Assembly: GCA_946999425.1 (NCBI GenBank)
Contig: CAMQDG010000001.1
Span: 1-60,717 of the forward strand
Reading direction: 5' to 3'
Length of the DNA: 60,717 nucleotides
Source: an uncultured Peptoniphilus sp.
GTDB lineage: Bacteria > Bacillota > Clostridia > Tissierellales > Peptoniphilaceae
Shown here: piece by piece, positions 25,179-33,040 of the stretch
Layout: each line of letters begins with the position of its first letter
Numbering within the stretch: the first letter of the stretch is position 1
Made by a program: the position numbers and the translations under genes
Notes under the pieces: model-generated
What the model saw: only the letters and a program-made list of their open reading frames with translations
What the model was told of the DNA's origin: nothing
The model's database searches: none

Positions 25179-26240
25179 ATGGAAAAGAAAAAAGTAGTCC
25201 TTGGAATGAGCGGCGGAGTTGATTCTTCAGTCTCTGCTTATCTTCTAAAAGAAGAAGGCTATGATGTAATCGGAGTCTTCATGAAAAATTGGGACGAAAA
25301 TGATGCTGAATGCACTGCTACTGATGATTATTTAGACGTTATAAAAGTTTCGCAGGAACTGGGAATCAAGCAGTACACAGTGAATTTTGAAAAAGAGTAC
25401 TGGGATAAAGTTTTTTCTTATTTTTTAGAAGAATATAAAAAAGGAAGAACCCCTAATCCTGATGTTATGTGCAACACTCAAATAAAATTTAAAGCTTTTC
25501 TTGACTTTGCTATGAAGTTTGATGCAGACTATATAGCTATGGGACATTATGCAAGAACCAAGACTGAAAACGGAAGAACCTATCTTTTAAGAGGCCTTGA
25601 TAAAAATAAAGACCAGAGCTATTTTTTAAGCAGAGTAAATGAGGAAGCCTTAAAGAAAACTATTTTTCCTATTGGAAATTTAGAAAAAAATAAAGTTAGA
25701 GAAATTGCAGAAAAATTAAATTTGTCCACAGCTAAGAAAAAAGATTCCACTGGAGTTTGTTTTATAGGCGAAAGAAATTTTAATGAATTTTTAGACAAGT
25801 TTTTATTTACAAAACCCGGCGACATTGTTGATGTTGATGGAAATATAATCGGCAAACACTCAGGCCTTATTCATTACACAATAGGTCAAAGAAAAGGAAT
25901 CGGCATAGGCGGTGTTGGAAGCGGAGAACCTTTTTTTGTTTGTGATAAGGATTTAAAGAACAACAGGCTTATAGTAGCTCAGGGAGTTAAAAATCCTCTT
26001 CTTTACAAAGATGAGTTTACTGTTGAAGATCCCTTTTTCATAACTGAAAAACCGGACTTTCCCTTTAAATGCACTGGGAAAATTCGTTACAGGGCACCTG
26101 ATGAAGAAATGACCATCTATAAGGACGGTCAAGATTTAAAAATTAAGTTAAAAAATCCGTTAAAAGGAATTACTCCCGGACAAGTATGTGTCTTCTATAA
26201 GGGAGAGGTTTGTCTTGGATCGGGTATAATAAAAAATTAG
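25179..26240 (+). CDS. mnmA: tRNA-specific 2-thiouridylase MnmA
   Basis: A 353-residue enzyme that thiolates U34 of tRNA-Lys, -Glu and -Gln. The PP-loop SGGVDSS is at residues 11-17. The catalytic Cys pair lies in NPDVMCNTQIKF and STGVCFIGERN, and HYTIGQRKGIGIGG follows. The start is the ATG after TTTAGGTGATAAA at 25179; the in-frame ATG at 25149 lies beside the TATAAT. It is followed after 9 bp by rplY with its own GGAGG. Confidence 0.95.
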   Translation: MEKKKVVLGMSGGVDSSVSAYLLKEEGYDVIGVFMKNWDENDAECTATDDYLDVIKVSQELGIKQYTVNFEKEYWDKVFSYFLEEYKKGRTPNPDVMCNTQIKFKAFLDFAMKFDADYIAMGHYARTKTENGRTYLLRGLDKNKDQSYFLSRVNEEALKKTIFPIGNLEKNKVREIAEKLNLSTAKKKDSTGVCFIGERNFNEFLDKFLFTKPGDIVDVDGNIIGKHSGLIHYTIGQRKGIGIGGVGSGEPFFVCDKDLKNNRLIVAQGVKNPLLYKDEFTVEDPFFITEKPDFPFKCTGKIRYRAPDEEMTIYKDGQDLKIKLKNPLKGITPGQVCVFYKGEVCLGSGIIKN

Positions 26241-26249
26241 GAGGATATT

Positions 26250-26876
26250 ATGAAATTAAATTTTACAAAAAGAGAGGCCTTTGGCAAAAATAAGGTCGAT
26301 AAACTTAGAGTACAAGGTCTTATTCCAGGAGTTGCATACTCAAAGGGAGAAGAGGCAATTCACGTATATGCAGTAGAAAAGGATTTAGTAAAAGCATACG
26401 AAATTGCAGGTCTTTCAAACATTATAAAGGCTGATTTTGACGGAGAAGAAAAAAATATTCTTTTTAAAGACATTCAAAAACATCCCTTTAAAAATCAAAT
26501 TATGCACTACGATATCTATCTAATAGATATGAATCAAAAAATCAAAGTTGAAATTCCTGTTGTTCTTGAAGGTAGAGATAATGTAAAAGTTCAACCTTCA
26601 GTATTAATGCAAATACTTGACACAGTTGAAATCGAATGTCTACCAGCAGATCTTCCAAGTGAAGCTCTTGTAAAAGTTGTTGATATGCAAATTGGCGACA
26701 CAATGACTGTTGCAGATCTTGACATAGCTAAAAATGAAAAAATTGAAATTCTTACAGATAAAGAAGAAATCGTAGCAACTTTAAGTGCTCCTCAAGAAGA
26801 AGTTATTGAAGAAGGAACATCAGAAGCATCAGTTGAAGTTCCTACAGTTGCTGAAACTAAAGAAAAAGAAGAATAA
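26250..26876 (+). CDS. rplY: 50S ribosomal protein L25/general stress protein Ctc
   Basis: A 208-residue 5S rRNA-binding protein of the long (Ctc/TL5) form: an N-terminal L25 domain (REAFGKNKVDKLRVQGLIPGVAYSKG) plus the beta-rich C-terminal domain (IPVVLEGRDNVK, GDTMTVADLDIAKNEKIEIL). An acidic Glu/Val/Ser tail ends it. GGAGG lies before the ATG. It ends at a strong terminator. Confidence 0.93.
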   Translation: MKLNFTKREAFGKNKVDKLRVQGLIPGVAYSKGEEAIHVYAVEKDLVKAYEIAGLSNIIKADFDGEEKNILFKDIQKHPFKNQIMHYDIYLIDMNQKIKVEIPVVLEGRDNVKVQPSVLMQILDTVEIECLPADLPSEALVKVVDMQIGDTMTVADLDIAKNEKIEILTDKEEIVATLSAPQEEVIEEGTSEASVEVPTVAETKEKEE

Positions 26877-26886
26877 GAAAAATGAA

Positions 26887-26911
26887 ATCCGCCTTTTAAG
26901 GCGGTTTTTTT
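26887..26911 (+). terminator. Intrinsic terminator after rplY
   Basis: A CCGCC/GGCGG stem with loop TTTTAA (26889-26904) is followed by a run of Ts. It isolates the restriction gene from the upstream ribosomal/tRNA genes. Confidence 0.9.
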
Positions 26912-26925
26912 ATTCCCCATATTTC

Positions 26926-26954
26926 TTGTTTAAGAAACCATAGACTTATATAAT
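26926..26954 (+). promoter_or_regulatory. Promoter of the MjaI-like endonuclease gene
   Basis: -35 TTGTTT (26926-26931), 17-bp spacer, -10 TATAAT (26949-26954), followed by AAGGAGG and the start codon at 26994. No C-protein box is seen. Confidence 0.65.
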
Positions 26955-26993
26955 ATTAATAAAATAAGTCAAAATTTTTAAGGAGGATTAAAA

Positions 26994-27584
26994 ATGAATT
27001 ATTCAATGAATAATAAAGATATTAGCTTGTATAATGACAAGAGCCCCTATTCTTTTCCCAAATACACATCTCAATTAATTAATTGGGCTAATCAAAATGC
27101 AAAGGGAACCCGTCCAAATGTTGTAGGTCAAATGTCCAATCTCTTTTTGGAATTTTTAGAATCCGGTGAAAAAAAGACCATAGGAGGCTGGAAGTCTTGG
27201 TATGAAAATCTAAATCCCAATGCCCGCAAAGAAGCAAGTGAAAAAATATGGCTACAAATAAACAATCTTCGAAGTGCCATTGAGCTTATTGACAAAACCA
27301 TGGTAGAAGACTGGGTTGAAGATCTTCTTATCTACAAAACATTTAACGGACTTTATTTTCAAAAAGTAATCTTGGCTTTTCTTGCAGAAAAGAAAAATAC
27401 CTCCTATCGTTTGGCAAATCCACAAGAAGAAAGCCAAGGTATAGACGGATATGTTGGAGATACCCCCTATTCTGTAAAACCCTTTAGCTATAAAACTATG
27501 GGCCGTCTTTCTGAAGTAATAGATGTGAAAATGATCTATTATAACAAGACAAAAACAGGTATAGAAATAGAAGTGGAAGATTAA
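26994..27584 (+). CDS. MjaI-like type II restriction endonuclease
   Basis: A 196-residue protein that I place in the MjaI family (CTAG-specific). The segment NQNAKGTRPNVVGQMS (residues 33-48) is the main family signal. The likely PD-(D/E)xK centre is GID (Asp151) with SVK (Lys162) in QGIDGYVGDTPYSVKP. It converges with an m4C-type methyltransferase across a terminator, as expected of a restriction-modification pair. AAGGAGG lies 7 nt before the ATG. The cut site is inferred from family membership, not seen. Active-site residues are intact, so it looks functional. Confidence 0.75.
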   Translation: MNYSMNNKDISLYNDKSPYSFPKYTSQLINWANQNAKGTRPNVVGQMSNLFLEFLESGEKKTIGGWKSWYENLNPNARKEASEKIWLQINNLRSAIELIDKTMVEDWVEDLLIYKTFNGLYFQKVILAFLAEKKNTSYRLANPQEESQGIDGYVGDTPYSVKPFSYKTMGRLSEVIDVKMIYYNKTKTGIEIEVED

Positions 27585-27691
27585 AAACACTTTGATTTTT
27601 CTATGTAAAGCTGAATTTTATTTATATAGGCCTAATTTAAGGAAATTTCATGTTCAAAATAAATTTGATTTTATAAAATTTATAAAAAATC

Positions 27692-27740
27692 ACAAAAAAT
27701 AGCGGACAAAAGCAAAATAGCTCTTATCCGCTAATTTTTA
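27692..27740. terminator. Bidirectional terminator between endonuclease and methyltransferase
   Basis: TAGCGGA...TCCGCTA arms (27700-27733) extend inward with AAAAG/CTCTT pairing; T-runs on both sides serve the two convergent genes. Confidence 0.75.
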
Positions 27741-27749
27741 TATAAATAA

Positions 27750-28790
27750 TTAACTTTTATCCTTGCAATATTTGCAGAAAAATACATTTCCTTCTTTTTT
27801 TATTTCAGTTATAGGATTAATTTCAATTTTCTTTTCCTGCTTGGTCTTTACAAGAAAACTATGATGATCATTAATATAACATTTTTCTTTTTTCTCCTCT
27901 TTTAAAGAATCAATAAAATTTAAATGTCTTTTAATTCTAGTATCAATAATTTGATTTAACTCATCAAGGCCCCTATCCATGTTATTTAAAGCCATATCTG
28001 CAATAGCTTCGTCAATCTCAACTCCAATACTGTTCCTATTTAAAATCATACAAGCAAGGTTAGTTGTTCCAAGGCCTGCAAAGGGATCTAAAACAGTGTC
28101 CCCCTCCACTGAATACATATTTATCAATCGAAAGGGTATCTCTAAAGGAAAAGAAGCATTTCTATCACGACCATTTTTTGCTGAAAGAATAGTTTGAGAA
28201 GTTCCCTTAACATCCCAAAGATCAGAAAACCAAACATTTCTCTCTTCCCAAAAAAAAGCACTTTTTTGTCTTAATAATTTTTCTTGACCCTTAAAAATTC
28301 TCTTGCCTCCCTTTCTAAAAATCAGAATATATTCATGCTCATAAGTAACATAAGCACCAGCAGGATACATTCCAGAGCCCATAAATTTATTAGGGGAATT
28401 GGACTGCTTTCTCCAGTGAATATCGGGAAGAAGGCTATAACCCATTTCAAGAAAGGTATTAATAATCTGAGTGTGATTGGAAAAAAGTTGAAAATTATCT
28501 CCTATACTTCTTGTTGCATCTCCTATATTAATGCAGACAAAACCATTCTTAGCAAGAACCCTGTCACACTCTTCCCAAGTTTTTTTAAGGACCTTATGCA
28601 TTTTAAAAAAAGCGCCCATCCCATCTTCAGATTGTAAATCCTTTTCAATTTCTGGATCCTGGGTGCTAAACATTTCATCCCACATTTTTATCATGGGATA
28701 AGGAGGCGATGTGACAATTAGATTAACTGACTCATCTGATATTTTGTCCATTTTTTTGCTATCTCCAAGAATAATTTCATGTTTTGTCAT
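27750..28790 (-). CDS. Site-specific DNA methyltransferase (N4-cytosine type)
   Basis: A 346-residue amino-methyltransferase. The catalytic motif IV is TSPPY at residues 27-31, and the S rather than D/N points to N4-cytosine. The AdoMet motif I DPFAGLGT is at 235-242. Catalytic before AdoMet-binding is the beta-class order. The RDRNASFPLEIPFRLI segment is typical of N4C/N6A enzymes. A C-terminal CxxC ends the protein (FCKYCKDKS). Converging with an MjaI-like endonuclease, it likely protects the same CTAG site. The ATG has no strong GGAGG. Confidence 0.88.
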   Translation of the reverse strand: MTKHEIILGDSKKMDKISDESVNLIVTSPPYPMIKMWDEMFSTQDPEIEKDLQSEDGMGAFFKMHKVLKKTWEECDRVLAKNGFVCINIGDATRSIGDNFQLFSNHTQIINTFLEMGYSLLPDIHWRKQSNSPNKFMGSGMYPAGAYVTYEHEYILIFRKGGKRIFKGQEKLLRQKSAFFWEERNVWFSDLWDVKGTSQTILSAKNGRDRNASFPLEIPFRLINMYSVEGDTVLDPFAGLGTTNLACMILNRNSIGVEIDEAIADMALNNMDRGLDELNQIIDTRIKRHLNFIDSLKEEKKEKCYINDHHSFLVKTKQEKKIEINPITEIKKEGNVFFCKYCKDKS

Positions 28791-28918
28791 TTATCTTTTT
28801 CTCCTATTTGTCGCCTTATCTTAAACTAATTAAATTTTTTAATTTATTTTTGCCTTAGACTAATTTTAAACTATTAACTTAAGTCTGCCAAGGTATTAAG
28901 AATATAAGAAAATAAAAA

Positions 28919-28952
28919 GACCTCGACTAATATATAAATCTTAGTCGAGGTC
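28919..28952 (-). terminator. Strong intrinsic terminator after ribU
   Basis: A perfect 12-bp stem GACCTCGACTAA/TTAGTCGAGGTC is followed on the minus strand by TTTTTATTTT. The plus side also has T-runs, so it may stop traffic in both directions. Confidence 0.88.
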
Positions 28953-29006
28953 CTATAATATTTTTTTTACTTTAATAAATCCTTATCTTTTATAATTTCA
29001 AAATTT

Positions 29007-29612
29007 TTAGTCTTTTAATGCAGGTCTTACGTGCTTATAGATAAAGATTGTAAATATTGCGGTTATTGTTCCTTTTACAATGTTGAAAGGTAAAACTATA
29101 TAAAGCATAATGTCTTTTAAGTCTTTAATGTTTGCGTTTATTTTTGCACACATGGAGATTATTGCTTCCATTGGCATTATTTTTCCATATAATGGGAAAA
29201 TAAAGAAATAGTTTGATATCATTGCAAAAATTGTCATGGTTATTATTCCAATGACTAAGGAAATTATTGCTCCTTTAAAGGTTCTATGCTTTTTGTAAAA
29301 GAGAGCGGCTGTTACTGCAAAGGCACTTGATAGGATAAAGTTTGAAAGTTCTCCTACAAGTCCTGTGTCAGATCCTGCTATAATTATTTTTAAAATATTT
29401 TTTATTAAAGCTGTAATGATTCCACATATGGGTCCCATGGTAAAGGCGCCTATTAAAACTGGCATGTCTGAAATGTCAAGTTTCATAAATGATGGTGCTA
29501 TAAATCCCAATGGTGTTTTTATGTTCATAAGCACAAAGGCTATGACTGAAAGAACCGCCACTCTTGTTATATTTCTTGTTTTAAATCTGCTTCTTACTTT
29601 TACTTCGTTCAT
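29007..29612 (-). CDS. ribU: Riboflavin ECF transporter S component RibU
   Basis: A 201-residue membrane protein with about six hydrophobic segments. The RibU-type features are the TPLGFIAPSFMKLDISDMP segment, IAGAFTMGPICGIITALIKN and the Gly-rich membrane pairs. It imports riboflavin together with the shared ECF ATPase/T module, which is not in this window. The FMN riboswitch plus attenuator directly upstream on the same strand is strong independent support for the riboflavin assignment. Confidence 0.93.
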   Translation of the reverse strand: MNEVKVRSRFKTRNITRVAVLSVIAFVLMNIKTPLGFIAPSFMKLDISDMPVLIGAFTMGPICGIITALIKNILKIIIAGSDTGLVGELSNFILSSAFAVTAALFYKKHRTFKGAIISLVIGIITMTIFAMISNYFFIFPLYGKIMPMEAIISMCAKINANIKDLKDIMLYIVLPFNIVKGTITAIFTIFIYKHVRPALKD

Positions 29613-29639
29613 ATTTATTCCTCCTTAATTTAAGGGCAA

Positions 29640-29662
29640 TAAAAAAGCCCAACTTCCGGGCA
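29640..29662 (-). terminator. Attenuator terminator of the FMN riboswitch
   Basis: GCCC and GGGC (29661-29647 on the minus strand) form a short stem followed by TTTTTT. It lies between the aptamer and the ribU start, so ligand binding most likely causes premature termination. Confidence 0.75.
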
Positions 29663-29670
29663 TACAAAAA

Positions 29671-29775
29671 ATCTTCTTTCATCCGGACTATACCGTCGGT
29701 ATCGGAATTTCACCGATTCAGTTAAAACTCGCGGACTATAACCGCCGGTGAGGATTTGCACCTCGCCCTGAAGAT
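29671..29775 (-). promoter_or_regulatory. FMN riboswitch (RFN element)
   Basis: The minus strand carries the conserved RFN blocks: 5' AUCUUCAGGGCGAGGUGCAA, the ACCGGCGGU-type block (CACCGGCGGUUAUAGUCCGC), and the 3' closing arm ending GAUGAAAGAAGAU, which pairs with AUCUUC. It is about 105 nt and is followed by a terminator and ribU. FMN binding is expected to shut off riboflavin uptake. Confidence 0.95.
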
Positions 29776-29781
29776 ATTTTT

Positions 29782-29810
29782 ATTATACAACAAAAATAAA
29801 GAATATTCAA
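29782..29810 (-). promoter_or_regulatory. ribU/FMN riboswitch promoter
   Basis: Minus strand -35 TTGAAT (29810-29805), 17-bp spacer, -10 TATAAT (29787-29782), starting about 7 nt before the aptamer. The -35 lies inside the arm of the preceding gene's terminator. Confidence 0.75.
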
Positions 29811-29842
29811 TCTCAATTAGCTTTTGAGATTAAATATTCTTT
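29798..29842 (-). terminator. Intrinsic terminator after symporter gene
   Basis: A long stem AGAATATT + ATCTCAA pairing with TTGAGAT + AATATTCT (29800-29840) is followed on the minus strand by TTTATTTTT. It overlaps the ribU promoter. Confidence 0.8.
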
Positions 29843-29871
29843 TAATGCTTCTTATTTATTTTTATTTGTTT

Positions 29872-31092
29872 TTATTTTGTGTCTTCTTCTATGCTTGGTT
29901 GGTATTCTGGGTTTCCATTTTTTCCTGGTACTTTATTAAATATTCCTGTTACCATTAAGGCTATTGCTCCATCTCCTGTTACGTTACATGCTGTTCCGAA
30001 GCTGTCTTGAAGGGCAAATATGGAAAGCATTAGGGCTGTTCCTGTGTCGTTAAAGCCAAGGATACTTGTTATTAGTCCAAGTGATGCTACTACTGTTCCT
30101 CCTGGAACTCCTGGTGCTGCTATGGCAAATATTCCAAGTAGGGAGATAAATAGAATCATTGTTGATATTTCTGGCATTTTTCCGTACAAAATTTGTGATA
30201 CGGTCATTACAAAAAATGTTTCTGTTAATACTGAGCCACAAAGGTGGGTGTTTGCACATAGGGGTACTACGAAGTCTCTTATTTTAGGGTCAAGTACTTT
30301 TGATTTTCTTGCACATTTTAAGGCTACTGGAAGGGTTGCCGCACTGGACATGGTTCCTACTGCTGTGAAGTATGCTGGTGGATAGTGTTTAAATACTTCT
30401 TTTGGGTTTACCTTTGATATTGCTCCTCCTATGGAATATAAAAGGGTCATCCAAATAAAGTGTCCTACTATTACTATTAAAATTACTTTAATAAATACTG
30501 GAAGTTCATGAATTATCGCTCCTTCATATGCAAGTTCTGCAAAGGTTGTTCCAATGTATAGGGGTAAAATTGTTATTACTACTTTATCTACTATTGCAAG
30601 GACTATGTTGTTAAATTCAAGCAATAGTTTTTCCCATGTTTGTGATTTTGTCCATAGTACTGCAAGTCCTATTAAAACTGATGTTACAAGGGCTGTCATA
30701 ACTGGCATTATGGGAGCTATTTGCAGTTTAAATATAGCTTCTGGAATTGCATTTCCTGCTCCTACATTGTTAGCTATGTTAAGGTGGGGAATTATTATTC
30801 TTCCTGCTATTAAACTCATTGTTGCTGCACCTACTGATGATATGTAGCAAATTAATAGGGTTACTGATAATATTTTTCCTGCTGAGTCTTTTAAGCTTAC
30901 TATGGCAGGGGTTATAAATCCTAAAATTATAAGGGGAACTATATATCCTATTAGGTCTCCAAGTATCCTCTTAATGGCGTCAATAACTGCTATTAGTCCC
31001 TCGCTTGCCATTTGACCTATTATTATTCCTATTACTATTCCAAGGATTAATTTAAATACGAGACTGTTAAAAAAGCTTTTTTTCTTTTCCAT
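29872..31092 (-). CDS. Dicarboxylate/amino acid:cation symporter (DAACS family)
   Basis: A 406-residue Na+/H+-coupled carrier with eight helices and two re-entrant loops. The serine-rich hairpin GTMSSAATLPVALKCA (about residues 245-260), the second hairpin region AAPGVPGGTVVASLG, and DSFGTACNVTGDGAIAL in the last helix match the family. The usual NMDGT cation/substrate motif in helix 7 reads CANTHLCGS here, a variant that leaves the substrate uncertain. It has its own promoter and terminator and lies after the Crp-ArsR regulator pair. Confidence 0.9.
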   Translation of the reverse strand: MEKKKSFFNSLVFKLILGIVIGIIIGQMASEGLIAVIDAIKRILGDLIGYIVPLIILGFITPAIVSLKDSAGKILSVTLLICYISSVGAATMSLIAGRIIIPHLNIANNVGAGNAIPEAIFKLQIAPIMPVMTALVTSVLIGLAVLWTKSQTWEKLLLEFNNIVLAIVDKVVITILPLYIGTTFAELAYEGAIIHELPVFIKVILIVIVGHFIWMTLLYSIGGAISKVNPKEVFKHYPPAYFTAVGTMSSAATLPVALKCARKSKVLDPKIRDFVVPLCANTHLCGSVLTETFFVMTVSQILYGKMPEISTMILFISLLGIFAIAAPGVPGGTVVASLGLITSILGFNDTGTALMLSIFALQDSFGTACNVTGDGAIALMVTGIFNKVPGKNGNPEYQPSIEEDTK

Positions 31093-31114
31093 TTTTTACT
31101 CCTTTTTTGTTTTT

Positions 31115-31143
31115 ATTTTAGCATTTTTAATTTTTCTAATCAA
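31115..31143 (-). promoter_or_regulatory. Symporter gene promoter
   Basis: Minus strand -35 TTGATT (31143-31138), 17-bp spacer, -10 TAAAAT (31120-31115), about 22 bp before the start codon; an AAGGAG site follows. Confidence 0.6.
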
Positions 31144-31174
31144 TGAAAAAGTTTTCACGTTTCATAAAATGCAA

Positions 31175-31203
31175 TAAAAAAAGAGCGTTTTTTCAACGCT
31201 CAA
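31175..31203 (-). terminator. Intrinsic terminator after arsR-type gene
   Basis: The 7-bp stem GAGCGTT/AACGCTC is followed on the minus strand by a run of seven Ts. It separates the regulator pair from the symporter gene. Confidence 0.85.
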
Positions 31204-31207
31204 GTTT

Positions 31208-31492
31208 TTATTCTCCGAAAAGTATTTTTATAATTTCTTTCGCTTTCGGGCTGTCTATCATATAGTAAATTTCTGTTCCTACTCTTTTTGATTTTAAAAC
31301 CTTGCTTCTTTTTAGTTTTGCAAGATGGGAAGAAACAGTAGGTTGAGGTATTCCAACTAATTCTTGAATATTTGAAACATTTAAGTCTCCATTTTGAGAA
31401 AGATGTTTCACTATTAAAAGTCTAATGGGGTGAGCCATAACTTTTAACATTTCTGCGTATTCTTCGTAAATTTCCATTTTAATTTTTTTCAT
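31208..31492 (-). CDS. ArsR-family winged-helix regulator without cysteines
   Basis: A 94-residue regulator with the ArsR winged helix-turn-helix: MAHPIRLLIVKHLSQNG, then the recognition helix region VGIPQPTVSSHLAKLKRSKVLKSKRVGTEIYYMI. It contains no cysteine at all, so it cannot use the thiol metal sites of ArsR/CadC/SmtB. It lies 10 bp after a Crp/Fnr-type gene with an AAGGTGG site. The ligand is unknown; control of the adjacent symporter is a reasonable hypothesis only. Confidence 0.88.
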   Translation of the reverse strand: MKKIKMEIYEEYAEMLKVMAHPIRLLIVKHLSQNGDLNVSNIQELVGIPQPTVSSHLAKLKRSKVLKSKRVGTEIYYMIDSPKAKEIIKILFGE

Positions 31493-31502
31493 TATTCCAC
31501 CT

Positions 31503-32198
31503 TCAAATTAAATCATATAAGTTTTGAATACTTCTTATTAATATACGTCCCTTTGGGAGAAGTTTGATATAGTCAGCTTTTTCAAACTGATTAAGTTTTC
31601 TTGAGATTGTCTCCCTTGTGATTCCTGAATAAAAGCCCAGTTCTTCTCTATTTATATCAAGATTTAATAAAATGCCTTCTCTTGTAATTTTTCCATATAT
31701 TTGAGCAAAGTTTATTAGTAGTTTTGCAACTTTCATATTGGCATTTATGCCTGATAACACATCTACAAGAGATTCACTTTTCCTAACTCTTTCGTATGTT
31801 TTTTCCAAGAGTTTTAATAAAAATTCTCTGTTTTTAAGAAGGACATTTTTAAAGTCATAACTGGATATTTTAATTATTACACAGTCTGTAAGGCATACTC
31901 CGTTATAGACATATTTATCTCCTGATAAAATATTAAGTCCTCCTACAAAGTCTCCGGCTTTAAAAATATATAGTATTTGTTCCCTGCCGTCGCTTAAGGG
32001 TTTCATAAGTTTAAATATTCCTTCATAAACTATGAACATAACGTTTGCCGGATGCCCGGACTTGAAAATTGCCTCTCCTTTTGATACTCTTTCAACTTCA
32101 AAGGATGAGTTCATTGAGTCGATTTCTTCTTTACTTAGATAAGATAAAATCGGCACATCTTTAAAGGCAATTTTTTTGTCTTCAAAATTCAGCTCCAT
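31503..32198 (-). CDS. Crp/Fnr family transcriptional regulator
   Basis: A 231-residue regulator. The N-terminal cyclic-nucleotide-binding-like beta roll (about residues 15-125, with KGEAIFKSGHPANVMFIVYEGIFKL and a Gly pair in AGDFVGGLNIL) is followed by the dimer helix. The C-terminal HTH_Crp domain carries NREELGFYSGITRETISRKLNQF. It lacks an N-terminal Fe-S cysteine cluster, so it is not an Fnr-type oxygen sensor. The effector is unknown. It is first in a two-gene unit with the ArsR-type regulator, with a promoter at 32262-32291. Confidence 0.9.
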   Translation of the reverse strand: MELNFEDKKIAFKDVPILSYLSKEEIDSMNSSFEVERVSKGEAIFKSGHPANVMFIVYEGIFKLMKPLSDGREQILYIFKAGDFVGGLNILSGDKYVYNGVCLTDCVIIKISSYDFKNVLLKNREFLLKLLEKTYERVRKSESLVDVLSGINANMKVAKLLINFAQIYGKITREGILLNLDINREELGFYSGITRETISRKLNQFEKADYIKLLPKGRILIRSIQNLYDLI

Positions 32199-32261
32199 AA
32201 GATCACCTATGTTTTATATTACCCAATTTTCTTCAGTTAACACAACATTTAAGCATATAAT

Positions 32262-32291
32262 TATAAAAGTTTTCAAGCTTCATTGTAAAGG
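32262..32291 (-). promoter_or_regulatory. Promoter of crp-arsR unit with upstream dyad
   Basis: Minus strand -35 TTTACA, 18-bp spacer, -10 TATAAT (32267-32262). The -35 lies within the loop of a dyad (32272-32299) with arms TTCAAGCT and AGCTTGAA, which could be an operator for either regulator. Confidence 0.5.
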
Positions 32292-32380
32292 AGCTTGAAT
32301 ATAATTGCAATACTTTTTTTAAATATTTATAAATCTTATATAGTTTATTTAGTAACTTTTTTATATTTTATATTTTTCCA

Positions 32381-32412
32381 TAAAAAAATCCGTCGAATTT
32401 AATCAACGGATC
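32381..32412 (-). terminator. Intrinsic terminator after thiN
   Basis: A 9-bp stem (ATCCGTCGA/TCAACGGAT) begins in the last thiN codons and is followed on the minus strand by TTTTTTT. It closes the long prkC-rsgA-rpe-thiN block. Confidence 0.85.
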
Positions 32413-33040
32413 TTATTATAAATGTTTTTCCTTTTTCTATTATTATTTTACTTTCTTCTTTTTCTTTTTTCATTTCGTTTGAAATTGCTCTTGATGTTTC
32501 TCTTTTTATTAAAAGTGATTTTACTTCATAAGCCATATTTTCTGTTGAGAATATTACTTCTTCACTTACGGGTACAAGGGAAATATATTTGTAGTTTTCG
32601 TCTTTTTTGAAAATATATTGACCTGGTCCTGCAAAAATGATTTCGTTATTATTATCTACTGCTTTTGCTTTTATCTTTTTATTGTAAATTTTTTCAAGTA
32701 AAAATAAGTTTGCAAGGGTGTGGTCAAGTCTTGTACCGCTCATGGCAAGGATTGTTATTTGGTCAAATCCTCTTTTTATCGCTTCTTCTAAAGCCATTTC
32801 TGTGTCGGTTCCATCTTTTTCCTTTGGAAATTTTAAAATCTCTATTTCTTTATCTTCTAAGTTTTCCCTGTCCAGATCTTCTATTGAATCAAAATCTCCT
32901 AATAATAAATCTGGTTTTATTTTTAATTCTCTTAAATTTTTTATGCCACTATCGGCACAAATTATATATGAATTTTTTATTTCTCTTTTTATTATTTGGG
33001 GATCTAATTTTTTTCCCCCTGATATTACTGTGGCTTTCAA
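32399..33040 (-). CDS. thiN: Thiamine diphosphokinase
   Basis: A 213-residue enzyme that makes thiamine diphosphate from thiamine. The catalytic-domain motifs are CADSGIKNL, LLGDFDSI, FPKEKDGTDTEMALEEAI and MSGTRLDHTLAN. It overlaps the rpe stop by 4 nt and ends the block. No TPP riboswitch is seen, which fits its being driven from a housekeeping operon. Confidence 0.93.
   Translation of the reverse strand: MKATVISGGKKLDPQIIKREIKNSYIICADSGIKNLRELKIKPDLLLGDFDSIEDLDRENLEDKEIEILKFPKEKDGTDTEMALEEAIKRGFDQITILAMSGTRLDHTLANLFLLEKIYNKKIKAKAVDNNNEIIFAGPGQYIFKKDENYKYISLVPVSEEVIFSTENMAYEVKSLLIKRETSRAISNEMKKEKEESKIIIEKGKTFIIRSVD

Noticed and set aside
27252..27590. Minus-strand 112-codon frame opposite the endonuclease
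   Set aside because: Antisense to a protein with recognisable family motifs; no ribosome site and no plausible domain.
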